DNA from: Intrasporangium flavum
Lineage (GTDB): Bacteria > Actinomycetota > Actinomycetes > Actinomycetales > Dermatophilaceae
Length of the DNA stretch: 64,000 bases
NCBI RefSeq assembly: GCF_001956915.1
Contig: NZ_MLJO01000006.1
Span: 1 to 64,000 of the forward strand
Direction: 5' to 3'
Each line of letters opens with the position of its first letter. The stretch's first letter is position 1. Position numbers and translations under genes: made by a program. Below are positions 26,517 to 34,031 of the stretch, piece after piece. Below the pieces are notes generated by a model, which saw only the letters and a list, made by a program, of their open reading frames with translations, had not been told where the DNA came from and did not search any database.

Positions 26517-26595
26517 GGATGACGACCAACACGAGCGTGCGCCGGCCCGCGACGTGCTCGGCGCCCGACGCGTCGGGCGATGGTGGTCGTCATCC
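26517..26595. repeat. 79-bp structured repeat, copy 1
   Basis: Ends are perfect 12-bp inverted arms: GGATGACGACCA (26517-26528) and TGGTCGTCATCC (26584-26595), separated by exactly 55 bases. Two smaller stems lie inside: CGAGC/GCTCG (26532-26536, 26556-26560) and the palindrome GCCCGACGCGTCGGGC (26563-26578), which together would give a three-way junction. A second copy in opposite orientation is at 32672-32750 with the same arms and spacing. The right half plus five flanking bases (26579-26600) is identical to the reverse complement of 32667-32688. Confidence 0.7.
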
Positions 26596-26627
26596 GTGAC
26601 ACGTCGCCGGGCGACGGCGCCGCGTCG

Positions 26628-27578
26628 TCAGGGGCGACGGGCCGCAGCGGCCGCGGAGACCCAGCGCTCGGCGAGGGCGGGGTCGAGCGGCTTGGCGCCG
26701 GGCACGGAGCCGGCGGCCTTGTCGAAGCGGGCCACGAGGTCCTCGACCGGTGCGGTGCCGACGGCAGCGAGCGAGTCGTAGCCGGCCGCGCGCAGCACGG
26801 TCACGTGCTTGCCGGTGGCCTCGGGCAACGTCACGAGCTCGGCCTCGCTGACCCAGGTGCGCAGCGTGGCCCGGTCGACGCCGAGCAGGCGTTGCAGCTC
26901 GGTGGCGACGCGCGCCCGCGAGCCGACGCTGACGAGGTCGCCGGCGCGGAACAGCCCCGCGGCGGCGAGCGCCTTGCGACCGGTGGCGTCGACCGAGGGG
27001 AGCGCCTCGAGCGGCACCGACGGGCGCAGCAACGAGGCCGCCTCGGCGTTCTCGACGGGGATCGGCACGATGGTCATGGCCAGCCGGCCGACCGACGCGT
27101 CCTCCGGCGCGCCCGGCGTCGGGAAGCGGTAGCGCAGGTTGCCGAGCTCGTCGAGGTCGAGGCTGACCTTGGTGTCGAGCTGCACCTCGCGCAGCGCGAA
27201 GCGGGTGACGCCGTTGGCGGACTCCGACAGCTGCCGCTGCAGCTGGTCGGTGGCGTTGGCGATGGCCGTGCCGAGCTCGTCGTAGTGGCGGCCCTCACCC
27301 TGCAGCGCGGCGACCTGCGAGCGCAGGGCGTCGTTCTCCTTCTGCAGGCGCGCCACCTCGGCGGCGAGGTCCTCGACGAGCTTGCGGTCGCTGTCGTCCT
27401 CGACCGAGTCGACCGGGCGGAAGATGCCGAGCACTCCGTCGTTGCGGATGACGGCGGTGCTCGGGCGCAGCACGGCCCCGGAGAGCACCGCACCGGACAG
27501 CGACCCGGACAGACCGCCCGAGGTGGCGGTGCCGAGGTGGGTCGCCGAGCCGGGCGGCAGCGTGATGTGGTCGGTCAT
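26628..27578 (-). CDS. Coiled-coil protein with HhH-like C-terminus; last gene of the subtilase operon
   Basis: 316 residues; I do not recognise the whole protein. Residues 20-40 are Gly/Ser/Ala-Leu repeats; 62-95 are a strong coiled coil (KLVEDLAAEVARLQKENDAL). Residues 100-155 (DELGTAIANATDQLQ, FALREVQLDTKVSLDLDELG) have a helix followed by FxLxEVxLD strands, reminiscent of the trypsin-co-occurring (Trypco) domains of bacterial conflict proteins. Residues about 185-300 resemble a DUF4332/helix-hairpin-helix fold (LPSVDATGRKALAAAGLFRA, repeated once). No signal peptide. Ribosome-binding site GGAGGA lies upstream of the ATG. Function unknown. Confidence 0.7.
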   Translation of the reverse strand: MTDHITLPPGSATHLGTATSGGLSGSLSGAVLSGAVLRPSTAVIRNDGVLGIFRPVDSVEDDSDRKLVEDLAAEVARLQKENDALRSQVAALQGEGRHYDELGTAIANATDQLQRQLSESANGVTRFALREVQLDTKVSLDLDELGNLRYRFPTPGAPEDASVGRLAMTIVPIPVENAEAASLLRPSVPLEALPSVDATGRKALAAAGLFRAGDLVSVGSRARVATELQRLLGVDRATLRTWVSEAELVTLPEATGKHVTVLRAAGYDSLAAVGTAPVEDLVARFDKAAGSVPGAKPLDPALAERWVSAAAAARRP

Positions 27579-27607
27579 GAGGATCGTCCTCCACGGGGTG
27601 AGAGCGT

Positions 27608-28030
27608 TCAGGGGGTGGGTCCGGCGGGAGGGCCGGCCGGGTCAGGCGGATCGGCTGAGTCGGCCGGATCGGGTGAGTCGGCCGGGAGGGCGCTGCGCGG
27701 CCGGGCGTCCATGACGACGCGGAGGCGCACCTGCGTCGAGGCGTCGTAACCCAGCAGCGCGGCGTCGACCGGGCTGGCCGTGCGCACGAGCAGGCTCGGC
27801 CGCCCGGGCACCGTCGCCGAGACCCGGGCCGCGAGCTGCACCTCGAGGGCCGTCGAGCCCACGGTGAACCACAGCGGCGGCGGGACCGGCACGTCGCCGG
27901 GCGCGTCGTTGAGCCAGGCGTCGGTGCGGGCCTGCGCGTCGGCGTCGATCGTCGACTGCGCCGACACGACCGCGCCGAGGAGCCCGGCGACGAGGTCGCC
28001 GAGCTCCGCGGCCGGGCTGGTGCTGCCCAT
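27608..28030 (-). CDS. Short member of the subtilase-operon paralogue family
   Basis: 140 residues, unknown. The N-terminal helix AAELGDLVAGLLGAVVSAQS matches the DELARAGTSFGDLVAGVGQA segment of the 301-residue neighbour, and PLWFTVGSTALEVQLAARVSA matches its IDPVLYQWSQVRLQGSFVA. It lacks the C-terminal Ig-like part; instead it ends in a Pro/Asp/Ala-rich tail made of SPDPADSADPPDPAG-type repeats. Start placed at the ATG at 28030, 14 bases after the previous stop, without a strong ribosome-binding site. No signal peptide. Confidence 0.65.
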   Translation of the reverse strand: MGSTSPAAELGDLVAGLLGAVVSAQSTIDADAQARTDAWLNDAPGDVPVPPPLWFTVGSTALEVQLAARVSATVPGRPSLLVRTASPVDAALLGYDASTQVRLRVVMDARPRSALPADSPDPADSADPPDPAGPPAGPTP

Positions 28031-28044
28031 GGCGGTCGCGGCCG

Positions 28045-28950
28045 TCAGAAGACGACGGTCGTGTCGTTGGAGACGATGCCGATGCGGGCCGACACGATCG
28101 ACTCGACCGGCGAGCGGTCCGCCGTCTCGTCGAGGAAGGTCCGCCGCAGCAGGATCTCCACCGTGCCGTCCGCGTCGGTCTGGTCGACCCCTCCGACGTA
28201 CTCGAACGGCACGCCGGAGGTCTCGATCGAGATCGTCTTGCCGGCGATGGGCGTGCTGTCGCGACGGAAGTACTCGACCGTCACCTGCATCGTCCGCTGG
28301 GCGGGCGTGCCGCCGGCCGCCGGGATGTCGATGATCTCGCCGGCGCTGACCGCGAGGCGCGGCCCCTGCACTGCCTGGCGCGGCTTCGGCACCCCGATGT
28401 CGTGCCGCGGCGTCAGCTCGGAGTACATCCGGATGCGGCCGCGGGAGACGTCGGAGGTCACGTTGCTCGTGCCCGAGGTCGTCGTCCGGTCGTAGTCCAG
28501 GTAGGTGCGGCCGCCGCCGAGGATGACGAAGAGGCCGCCCTGGCTCGAGCCCTCGCTGTCGGTCGTGGTCGTCGTCGTGCTCGACGACCCCGCCGACAGC
28601 TCGCTCGCCACGAAGCTGCCCTGCAGGCGCACCTGGCTCCACTGGTAGAGCACCGGGTCGATGAAGGTGATGAGCGGCAGGCGCTGCTCGTGCGACACCG
28701 ACTCGTCGATGTTGCCGTCGTCGTCGTACACGGTCTCCTGGACCGCGAGGATGTCGACGGTGGTCTCGGCGAGGGCGGTCGTCGTCGTGACGGCGGTGTC
28801 GTTGAGCTTGCGCTGCGTCGTCGCGACGGCCTGGCCGACGCCGGCGACGAGGTCACCGAAAGAGGTTCCGGCGCGGGCGAGCTCGTCGCTGACGTCGGAG
28901 TTGGGGATGTCGAGCGAGGCCGTTCCGGCCCCGACCGGTGTGATGGTCAT
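28045..28950 (-). CDS. Unknown protein, paralogue B of the subtilase operon
   Basis: 301 residues, unrecognised. It aligns along its length with the next upstream gene product: DVSDELARAGTSFGDLVAGV / DVTDELGRVAPTFGNVLSSI, LITFIDPVLYQWSQVRL / VLNFITPTVHEWKYVRL, GRIRMYSELTPRHDIG / GQVRVDALLAPREADG. A Ser/Thr run (SAGSSSTTTTTTDSEGSS) separates the two halves. The last 90 residues look like an Ig-like strand domain with a TDADGTVEI turn. No signal peptide or membrane helix. A strong AAGGAG ribosome-binding site lies six bases before the ATG. Possibly a structural or target protein for the subtilase. Confidence 0.7.
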   Translation of the reverse strand: MTITPVGAGTASLDIPNSDVSDELARAGTSFGDLVAGVGQAVATTQRKLNDTAVTTTTALAETTVDILAVQETVYDDDGNIDESVSHEQRLPLITFIDPVLYQWSQVRLQGSFVASELSAGSSSTTTTTTDSEGSSQGGLFVILGGGRTYLDYDRTTTSGTSNVTSDVSRGRIRMYSELTPRHDIGVPKPRQAVQGPRLAVSAGEIIDIPAAGGTPAQRTMQVTVEYFRRDSTPIAGKTISIETSGVPFEYVGGVDQTDADGTVEILLRRTFLDETADRSPVESIVSARIGIVSNDTTVVF

Positions 28951-29017
28951 GGTTGCTCCTTGAAATCGCTGAAGACGCGGATGTCGCGCGGTGGTGGGTG
29001 GGCTCCGGCGCGACGCG

Positions 29018-30106
29018 TCAGAGCGTGACCTGGCTGCTCTGGCGGACCTGCCCCAGCGAGGCGGTGACCGGGAACTGGCGGGGCGTCACGGTGGCCGCGA
29101 CCGGGACGACGCGCGAGAGGGTGACCTCGACCTCGCCGTCGGTGTTGGTCGTGCTGCCGTTGAACCCGCCACCCGTCGTGAAGCTGATGCCGAGGCCGGT
29201 CGCCTCGACGACGAGGTTCTTGGCCGGGTTGACGGCGCCGGAGGCCTTGAGCACCTTGACGCGGACCTTGACCGACCGCGTCCGCACGCCGGCGGCCGTG
29301 GTGTCGGTGACCGAACCCTGCGAGAAGTAGAGGCGCGGGCCGATGTCGACGTTGGCCGGCGGCGTGAACCCGTCGGCCTCGCGCGGCGCGAGGAGCGCGT
29401 CGACGCGGACCTGCCCCTGCGACCAGTCGACCTCCTGCTCCGAGCTCGAGGTGACGTTCGTCGTCTTCGACGTGTCGTGGGTGTCGAACCAGCCGAGGAA
29501 GCCCCAGAACATCCCCACGGCGTTGTAGCCGATCGAGACCTGCTCGCGCTTGAACGTCATGGCCTGCGTGTTGTCGATCTCGCCGACCTCGAGGTCCATC
29601 GCGAGGCGCACGTACTTCCACTCGTGCACCGTCGGGGTGATGAAGTTGAGAACCGACACCTCGGAGGTGACGAGCTCGGTGGCGTCGAGGTCGGGCAGGC
29701 CGTCGTCGTCGAGCGTCTGGATGACGTCGGTGACGACCTTGATCTTCTTGTCCGACAAGGCCTGGACGCTGTCGACGAGCCCCTTGTCGAGCGCGGTCTG
29801 CGACGTCGCGACGCCGAGGCCGATCGAGGACAGGACGTTGCCGAACGTCGGTGCGACGCGTCCGAGCTCGTCGGTGACGTCGGCGCCGAGCTCGGCGGGC
29901 GTCGTCGCGGCCCCGGCGGGCACGGTGTCGTCGAGCGCGACCCCGCCCACGGGACGCGTCGCCCGTCGGGTGACGGCCCGCGAGCTCGACCCGTTCGAGC
30001 CGTTCGCGCCGTCGGTGGGCGCCACCGCGCTCGCCGCCCTGGACGCCGTCGCGGGACGACGTGCCGAGGACCGGCGGGCGCGGGACGCAGTCTTGGTGTC
30101 AGCCAT
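29018..30106 (-). CDS. Unknown protein, paralogue A of the subtilase operon
   Basis: 362 residues, unrecognised. The first 60 residues are basic and Ala/Ser/Thr-rich (TKTASRARRSSARRPATASR), perhaps disordered or nucleic-acid binding. From residue 70 it parallels paralogue B: helical FGNVLSSIGLGVATSQTALD, the TLDDDGLPDLDATELVTSEV strip, a beta-rich centre with an aromatic patch (MFWGFLGWFDTHDTS) and a final Ig-like part (TTNTDGEVEVTLSRVV). AGGAG lies seven bases before the ATG. It follows the subtilase gene after 86 bases that contain two hairpins. No signal peptide. Confidence 0.7.
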   Translation of the reverse strand: MADTKTASRARRSSARRPATASRAASAVAPTDGANGSNGSSSRAVTRRATRPVGGVALDDTVPAGAATTPAELGADVTDELGRVAPTFGNVLSSIGLGVATSQTALDKGLVDSVQALSDKKIKVVTDVIQTLDDDGLPDLDATELVTSEVSVLNFITPTVHEWKYVRLAMDLEVGEIDNTQAMTFKREQVSIGYNAVGMFWGFLGWFDTHDTSKTTNVTSSSEQEVDWSQGQVRVDALLAPREADGFTPPANVDIGPRLYFSQGSVTDTTAAGVRTRSVKVRVKVLKASGAVNPAKNLVVEATGLGISFTTGGGFNGSTTNTDGEVEVTLSRVVPVAATVTPRQFPVTASLGQVRQSSQVTL

Positions 30107-30135
30107 GATGTGGCTCCTGACTTCTCTGCGTGGCC

Positions 30136-30173
30136 GGTCTGCCTCGGCAGACCGTCACGGGGGCGGACCCGTG
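30136..30173. other. Two adjacent hairpins in the subtilase-paralogue A gap
   Basis: GGTCTGCC/GGCAGACC (30136-30153) and CACGGG/CCCGTG (30156-30161, 30168-30173). No T-run follows on either strand, so they look more like mRNA-stabilising or processing structures than terminators. Confidence 0.4.
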
Positions 30174-30192
30174 CCCCCGATGCCGGTCAGAG

Positions 30193-32262
30193 TCAGGACG
30201 GCGTGGGGGTGATACGTCCCGATGTGCGACGCAGCCGGCTGCCGCGCGGCGCACGCACGGCCAGCGCGAAGCGTCGCGGGCCGGTCATGACGCGGCTGCC
30301 GGCGACCTCGACGCGGAGCAGCCCGCCGGGCGCCGACGGCAGGTCGACGACCTCGACCGTGTGGAGAGTGTCGGGCCGGCCGGGGGCACCCTCGGGGTGG
30401 TTGCCCCACCACGTGGTGCCCTCGGGGGTGGCGACGACGAGGTCGAGGTCGTCGACGAGGCGCGGGTCGGGCGCGTCGTACCAGGCGAGGGCCACGCGCA
30501 CGGGACCGCCGCCGGGCGGCACGCGCAGCGTCCAGCCGCGCCGGCCGCCGGTGTCGACGGCGTCGTCCGCGGCGTCGAGGAGCCACGCGACGTGGTCGGG
30601 CCCCGAGGGCAGCGAGCCGGCGACGTCGAGCCGCCCCCACCCGCACACCTGCGGGTCCTCGCGCTGCCCGCTCGTGCCTCCGCGTCGCAGCACCGGCGCC
30701 GCGCCCATCATGAGAATCGCCTTGAGCCCCAAGCCGGTCGGGCGACGGCGTGCGAGCCGCCAGCCCTGCAGCACGAGCGCCGCACCCCCACCGAGGACGC
30801 CCACGGCGATCGAGGTGCCCGACCGGTAGCAGTAGTACGGCTGCGGTGACGCGATGCCGTTGCCGACGTCCGGCGACACGAGGCTGCGCAGCCCCACGAG
30901 GTTGGTGCCCGGCGCGCAGAGGTCGGGTTTGCGGCGCCCGTCGGGCGTCGGTCCGGTGGAGGTGAGCAGGGCGATGCGGTCGGGCTCGCCGCTGACCGGG
31001 TCGACGCGGTCGGCGGGGTTGGGGTACCGACGCGACGCGTTCTCGAACGCGGCCCAGCCCCGACGCTCCCCGACGCCGACGGTCGGCCCCTCGGTCGCGC
31101 CGACGGCGAGGACGTTCTTGGCGCAGGCGGGCGAGTAGACGGTCGTGCCGTCGGGGGCGCGGTCGCCGTCGGGGTCGGAGCCGAGGTTGCCCGACGCGTA
31201 GAGGACCAGGTGCTCGGGGTGCTCGGCGAGGAAGAGGTCGACCTCGTGCGCGTCGTCGGTGTACGCGCCCGCGACGGCGTCGCCCCAGGCGTTGACGTGG
31301 ATCCGCGCGCCACGCCCGGCGGCGGACTCGAAGAGGTCGCGCAGGTCGAGCGGCCGGCCCGCGAGGTAATAGCCGTCGGGAAAGGCGTTCTCCTGCAACG
31401 GTTTGGCGTCGACGTACTGCTCGATGGCCTGCACCACGACGCTCGCCCCGGGCGCGACGCCGTGCTTGGCGCCCTGGCTCGCGGCGCCCGTGCCGACGAC
31501 CGTACCGGTGACGAAGGTGCCGTGGCCGCGGTTGGTGTCGGCCGCCCCGTCGTCGGCACCCGGGTGCACGGCGACGGCGTCCCAGCTGGCGTCGATCGGG
31601 CGGCTGACGAGGCTCGCGACGCGCCCTCGCAGGTCGGGGTGCAGGTCGTCCAGGCGCCCGGAGTCGAGGCCGGTGTCGACGACGCCGACGACGACGCCGG
31701 TGCCGTCGAGGCCGTCGTGGCGCGGCACCGCCGCGCCGACCGCGGCGTCGAGCGGGTCGTCGAGCACGTGCGGCAGCCGCGGCGTCGTGACGAGCTTGAC
31801 CCCGACGACGCCGGCGAGGTCGCCCGGCGTCGTGCCCGGTGCGAGGCGCACCCGCAGCTTGCTCCGCTCCTGCGCGAGGACGGTGTGCCCGGCCCGGCGG
31901 AGGCGTCGGGCGACGGTGTCGCGCTCGGCCCGCGCGAAGACGACGACGTCGACGACGTCGCGCCCCACGACCGACGGGGGCACGACCTCGCGGGCGCAGG
32001 CCGCCGCGTCGTAAGGCACCGCGCCCACCGCTCCGGGCACGGCATCCTCGAGCGGGCCGGACGCGTCGGGCAGGTCGACGCACGCGCCCGAGGGCGGGCA
32101 CCAGAACCGGACGGTCACGCCGGCGGCGTCGAGGGCCGACCGCAGCCGCGCGTCGACCGGGGTGCCGAAGCGGACGACGACCCTCGGGCCGTCGCCGCGC
32201 CGCCACTCCCCGTCCTCCACCCGCACGGGGCTGCCATGGACGAACACGACATCATCGCTCAT
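30193..32262 (-). CDS. Subtilase (S8 peptidase) without signal peptide; first gene of an unknown operon
   Basis: 689 residues. Catalytic triad is complete: Asp196 (VVDTG), His247 (RGHGTFVTG), Ser484 (SGTSIA), with oxyanion Asn359 (ASGN). Residues 1-165 contain two similar alpha-beta segments (PRVVVRFGTPVDARLRSALD and KLRVRLAPGTTPGDLAGVVG) like intramolecular inhibitor prodomains. Residues 560-680 form a jelly-roll P-like domain with AWYDAPDPRLVDDLDLVVA. No Sec or Tat signal is present, so it should work inside the cell unless released by another route. It leads an operon of three related proteins and a coiled-coil protein. Its start is 76 bases from a truncated pyrE. Confidence 0.88.
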   Translation of the reverse strand: MSDDVVFVHGSPVRVEDGEWRRGDGPRVVVRFGTPVDARLRSALDAAGVTVRFWCPPSGACVDLPDASGPLEDAVPGAVGAVPYDAAACAREVVPPSVVGRDVVDVVVFARAERDTVARRLRRAGHTVLAQERSKLRVRLAPGTTPGDLAGVVGVKLVTTPRLPHVLDDPLDAAVGAAVPRHDGLDGTGVVVGVVDTGLDSGRLDDLHPDLRGRVASLVSRPIDASWDAVAVHPGADDGAADTNRGHGTFVTGTVVGTGAASQGAKHGVAPGASVVVQAIEQYVDAKPLQENAFPDGYYLAGRPLDLRDLFESAAGRGARIHVNAWGDAVAGAYTDDAHEVDLFLAEHPEHLVLYASGNLGSDPDGDRAPDGTTVYSPACAKNVLAVGATEGPTVGVGERRGWAAFENASRRYPNPADRVDPVSGEPDRIALLTSTGPTPDGRRKPDLCAPGTNLVGLRSLVSPDVGNGIASPQPYYCYRSGTSIAVGVLGGGAALVLQGWRLARRRPTGLGLKAILMMGAAPVLRRGGTSGQREDPQVCGWGRLDVAGSLPSGPDHVAWLLDAADDAVDTGGRRGWTLRVPPGGGPVRVALAWYDAPDPRLVDDLDLVVATPEGTTWWGNHPEGAPGRPDTLHTVEVVDLPSAPGGLLRVEVAGSRVMTGPRRFALAVRAPRGSRLRRTSGRITPTPS

Positions 32263-32338
32263 CCCAGACAGTGGGCCGCGCGGTCCGCACTGATACCTGT
32301 CCCGCTGGCAGCATGGCCGGGATGAGCTCCCACTTCGG

Positions 32339-32677
32339 CTCGAGCTCGGAGGCATCCCCATCGTCACGGCGCTGAGCGGCCTGACCGGCCTGCCCGCCAT
32401 CTTCGTGCGCAAGGAGGCCAAGGCGTACGGCACCCGCAAGCTCGCCGAGGGTCCCGCGGTGGCCGGGCGGCGCGTCACCCTCGTCGAGGACGTCGTGACG
32501 ACCGGCGGGGCCGTGCGCAACGCGGCCGTGGCGCTGCGCGAGCGCGACGCGTCGGTCGGGGTCGTCGTGTGCGCCATCGACCGCAGCGAGCCGGGCGCCA
32601 ACCGGCTCCACGAGGTCGGGGTCGAGACGCGGTCGGTGCTGACGCGCGCCGACCTCGACGCCGCTCGTCACGGATGA
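32339..32677 (+). pseudogene. pyrE: 3' remnant of orotate phosphoribosyltransferase
   Basis: 112 codons match the C-terminal 60% of PyrE: LELGGIPIVTALSGLTGLPA, FVRKEAKAYGTRKLAEG, and the PRPP-binding loop TLVEDVVTTGG. The N-terminal part (about 70 residues with the orotate-side loop) is missing: upstream in this frame the text loses similarity at about 32339 and meets a TGA near 32293. A GTG at 32405 could start a shorter product but would lack half the fold. The break lies just beside the subtilase start. Probably a dead fragment left by a rearrangement. Confidence 0.75.
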
Positions 32678-32750
32678 CGACCACCATCCGCTGACGGACG
32701 CGTCAGGCGTGCTCAGCGCGTGGCGCGGGCGGGAGTCGTGGTCGTCATCC
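32672..32750. repeat. 79-bp structured repeat, copy 2 (inverted relative to copy 1)
   Basis: GGATGACGACCA (32672-32683) and TGGTCGTCATCC (32739-32750) with 55 bases between, identical spacing to copy 1. The inner stem CTGACG/CGTCAG (32691-32706) replaces the GC-rich palindrome of copy 1 but keeps the GACGCGTC core. The left arm contains the pyrE stop codon; the right arm lies in the last codons of the MFS gene. Between convergent genes it could also serve as a two-way terminator. Confidence 0.7.
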
Positions 32751-33945
32751 CGGACGGCGTGGGCGCACCCGGCACCGGCTCGTCGCGCGCCGGCAGGGCG
32801 GCGAGCGCCACGACGAGCACCGCCGCGGCCACCCACGGCCACGCGACGCCGTGCGGCAGCAGCGTCGACACGACGCCGGGCGCCACCGTCGTCGCGACGC
32901 CCCACGCCAGGCCGAACACGGCGAGGTGGGCGGCCCGACCCCAGGCCGGCGCGAGCCGCGCGGCCCCGGCCTGCAGGGGGCCGAGGGTGAGCGTCGACCC
33001 GACGGCCACGACCGACAGGCCCACCCCGAGCACGACGACCGCCTCGAGGCCCGGCGTCCCGAGCGAGCCGACCGAACCGACGGCGAGCCCCGCGACGACC
33101 AGGCCGCCCGCGACGACGCCGTACCCGAGGCGCAGCGCCGTCGCATCGGCCCGGACGCGGTCGCGCACCCGGCGCACGAGCGGCTGCGCGGCGAGCGCGG
33201 CCGCCGCCTCGACCGCGAGCAGCACCCCGGTCGTCGAGGGGCCGAGACGCAGCGCCTCGACGGACAGCGGCAGCGCGAAGACGACGACCATGTAGGCGGT
33301 CGCGAACACCGTGCCCCGGGCCGTGTGCCGCAGGAGCCCACGGTCGCGCGCGGCCGCGAGCATCGGCCCGCGCCCGGTGGGCTCCGACGCCTCGGCCCCT
33401 GCGGCCGGCGCCCGCAGCAGGAGCGCGACGAGCAGGGCGCACGCGAGGCACGTGACCGCGTCGACGACGAAGAGCCACGCGATGCCGGCCCGCACCACGA
33501 CCGCCGCGATCCCGCCCGCCGCCACCCCGGCGACGGCCAGCACCGACCAGAGGAGCGCATAGGCGGAGGGCAGGTCGGCCGGGTCGACGAGGTCGGCGAC
33601 GAGGGCCTGGCTCGGCGGCTCCACGACCTCGAACGCGAGCCCGAGCAGCACGGCGCCGACGAGCGCCCAGCCGAGCGTCGGTGCCGCGGCGAGCACGAGC
33701 TGGGCGGCGGCGCACCCGACGAGGCCGGCGACCATCGTCGGCACGGCCCCGAAGCGTCCGGCGAGGTACCCGCCGAGCAGCCGCGACGGGATCGTCGCGA
33801 GGCCGAAGGCCGCGAGCACGACGCCGACGACGGCGAGCGAGGCGCCGAGGGCGGTGCCGAGGTGCACCCCGAGGAAAGCCATGCTGAAGCCGCCGAGGCG
33901 GTTGACGCAGCGGGCCAGGACGAGCACGGCGAACGCGCGGGGCAT
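32713..33945 (-). CDS. MFS transporter
   Basis: 410 residues with 12 hydrophobic segments. Start ATG 33945 has GGGAG four bases upstream. The early text LARCVNRLGGFSMAFLGVHL and the motif A region GGYLAGRFGAVPTM are of the MFS_1 exporter kind. It is divergent from a CGNR zinc-finger protein with a perfect inverted repeat in the shared promoter. The end (MTTTTPARATR) is encoded inside copy 2 of the 79-bp repeat, so the repeat may have supplied its C-terminus. Substrate unknown. Confidence 0.87.
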   Translation of the reverse strand: MPRAFAVLVLARCVNRLGGFSMAFLGVHLGTALGASLAVVGVVLAAFGLATIPSRLLGGYLAGRFGAVPTMVAGLVGCAAAQLVLAAAPTLGWALVGAVLLGLAFEVVEPPSQALVADLVDPADLPSAYALLWSVLAVAGVAAGGIAAVVVRAGIAWLFVVDAVTCLACALLVALLLRAPAAGAEASEPTGRGPMLAAARDRGLLRHTARGTVFATAYMVVVFALPLSVEALRLGPSTTGVLLAVEAAAALAAQPLVRRVRDRVRADATALRLGYGVVAGGLVVAGLAVGSVGSLGTPGLEAVVVLGVGLSVVAVGSTLTLGPLQAGAARLAPAWGRAAHLAVFGLAWGVATTVAPGVVSTLLPHGVAWPWVAAAVLVVALAALPARDEPVPGAPTPSGMTTTTPARATR

Positions 33946-33967
33946 GGGACTCCCTCGAGACGATGAC

Positions 33968-33994
33968 TGGTGACCTAAGGTTGAGCGGTCACCA
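33968..33994. promoter_or_regulatory. Operator between MFS and CGNR genes
   Basis: Perfect 8-bp inverted repeat TGGTGACC (33968-33975) / GGTCACCA (33987-33994) with 11 bases between. A TAAGGT -10 box (33976-33981) for the CGNR gene lies exactly between the arms, so binding would block its promoter. Confidence 0.6.
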
Positions 33995-34031
33995 CCCGAC
34001 GCACCCAACCACGAGAGGCGTGACTGGTCAA

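Noticed and set aside
32405-32677. Intact small phosphoribosyltransferase from GTG 32405
   Set aside because: It would lack the front half of the PRTase fold, and PyrE similarity continues upstream of that codon, so a truncated pyrE is the better reading.
26579-32688. attL/attR pair of an integrated island, because the 22-base identity covers the 3' end of pyrE
   Set aside because: The two copies are inverted, not direct, and no integrase lies between them. They fit inversion or repeat mobility better than site-specific excision.
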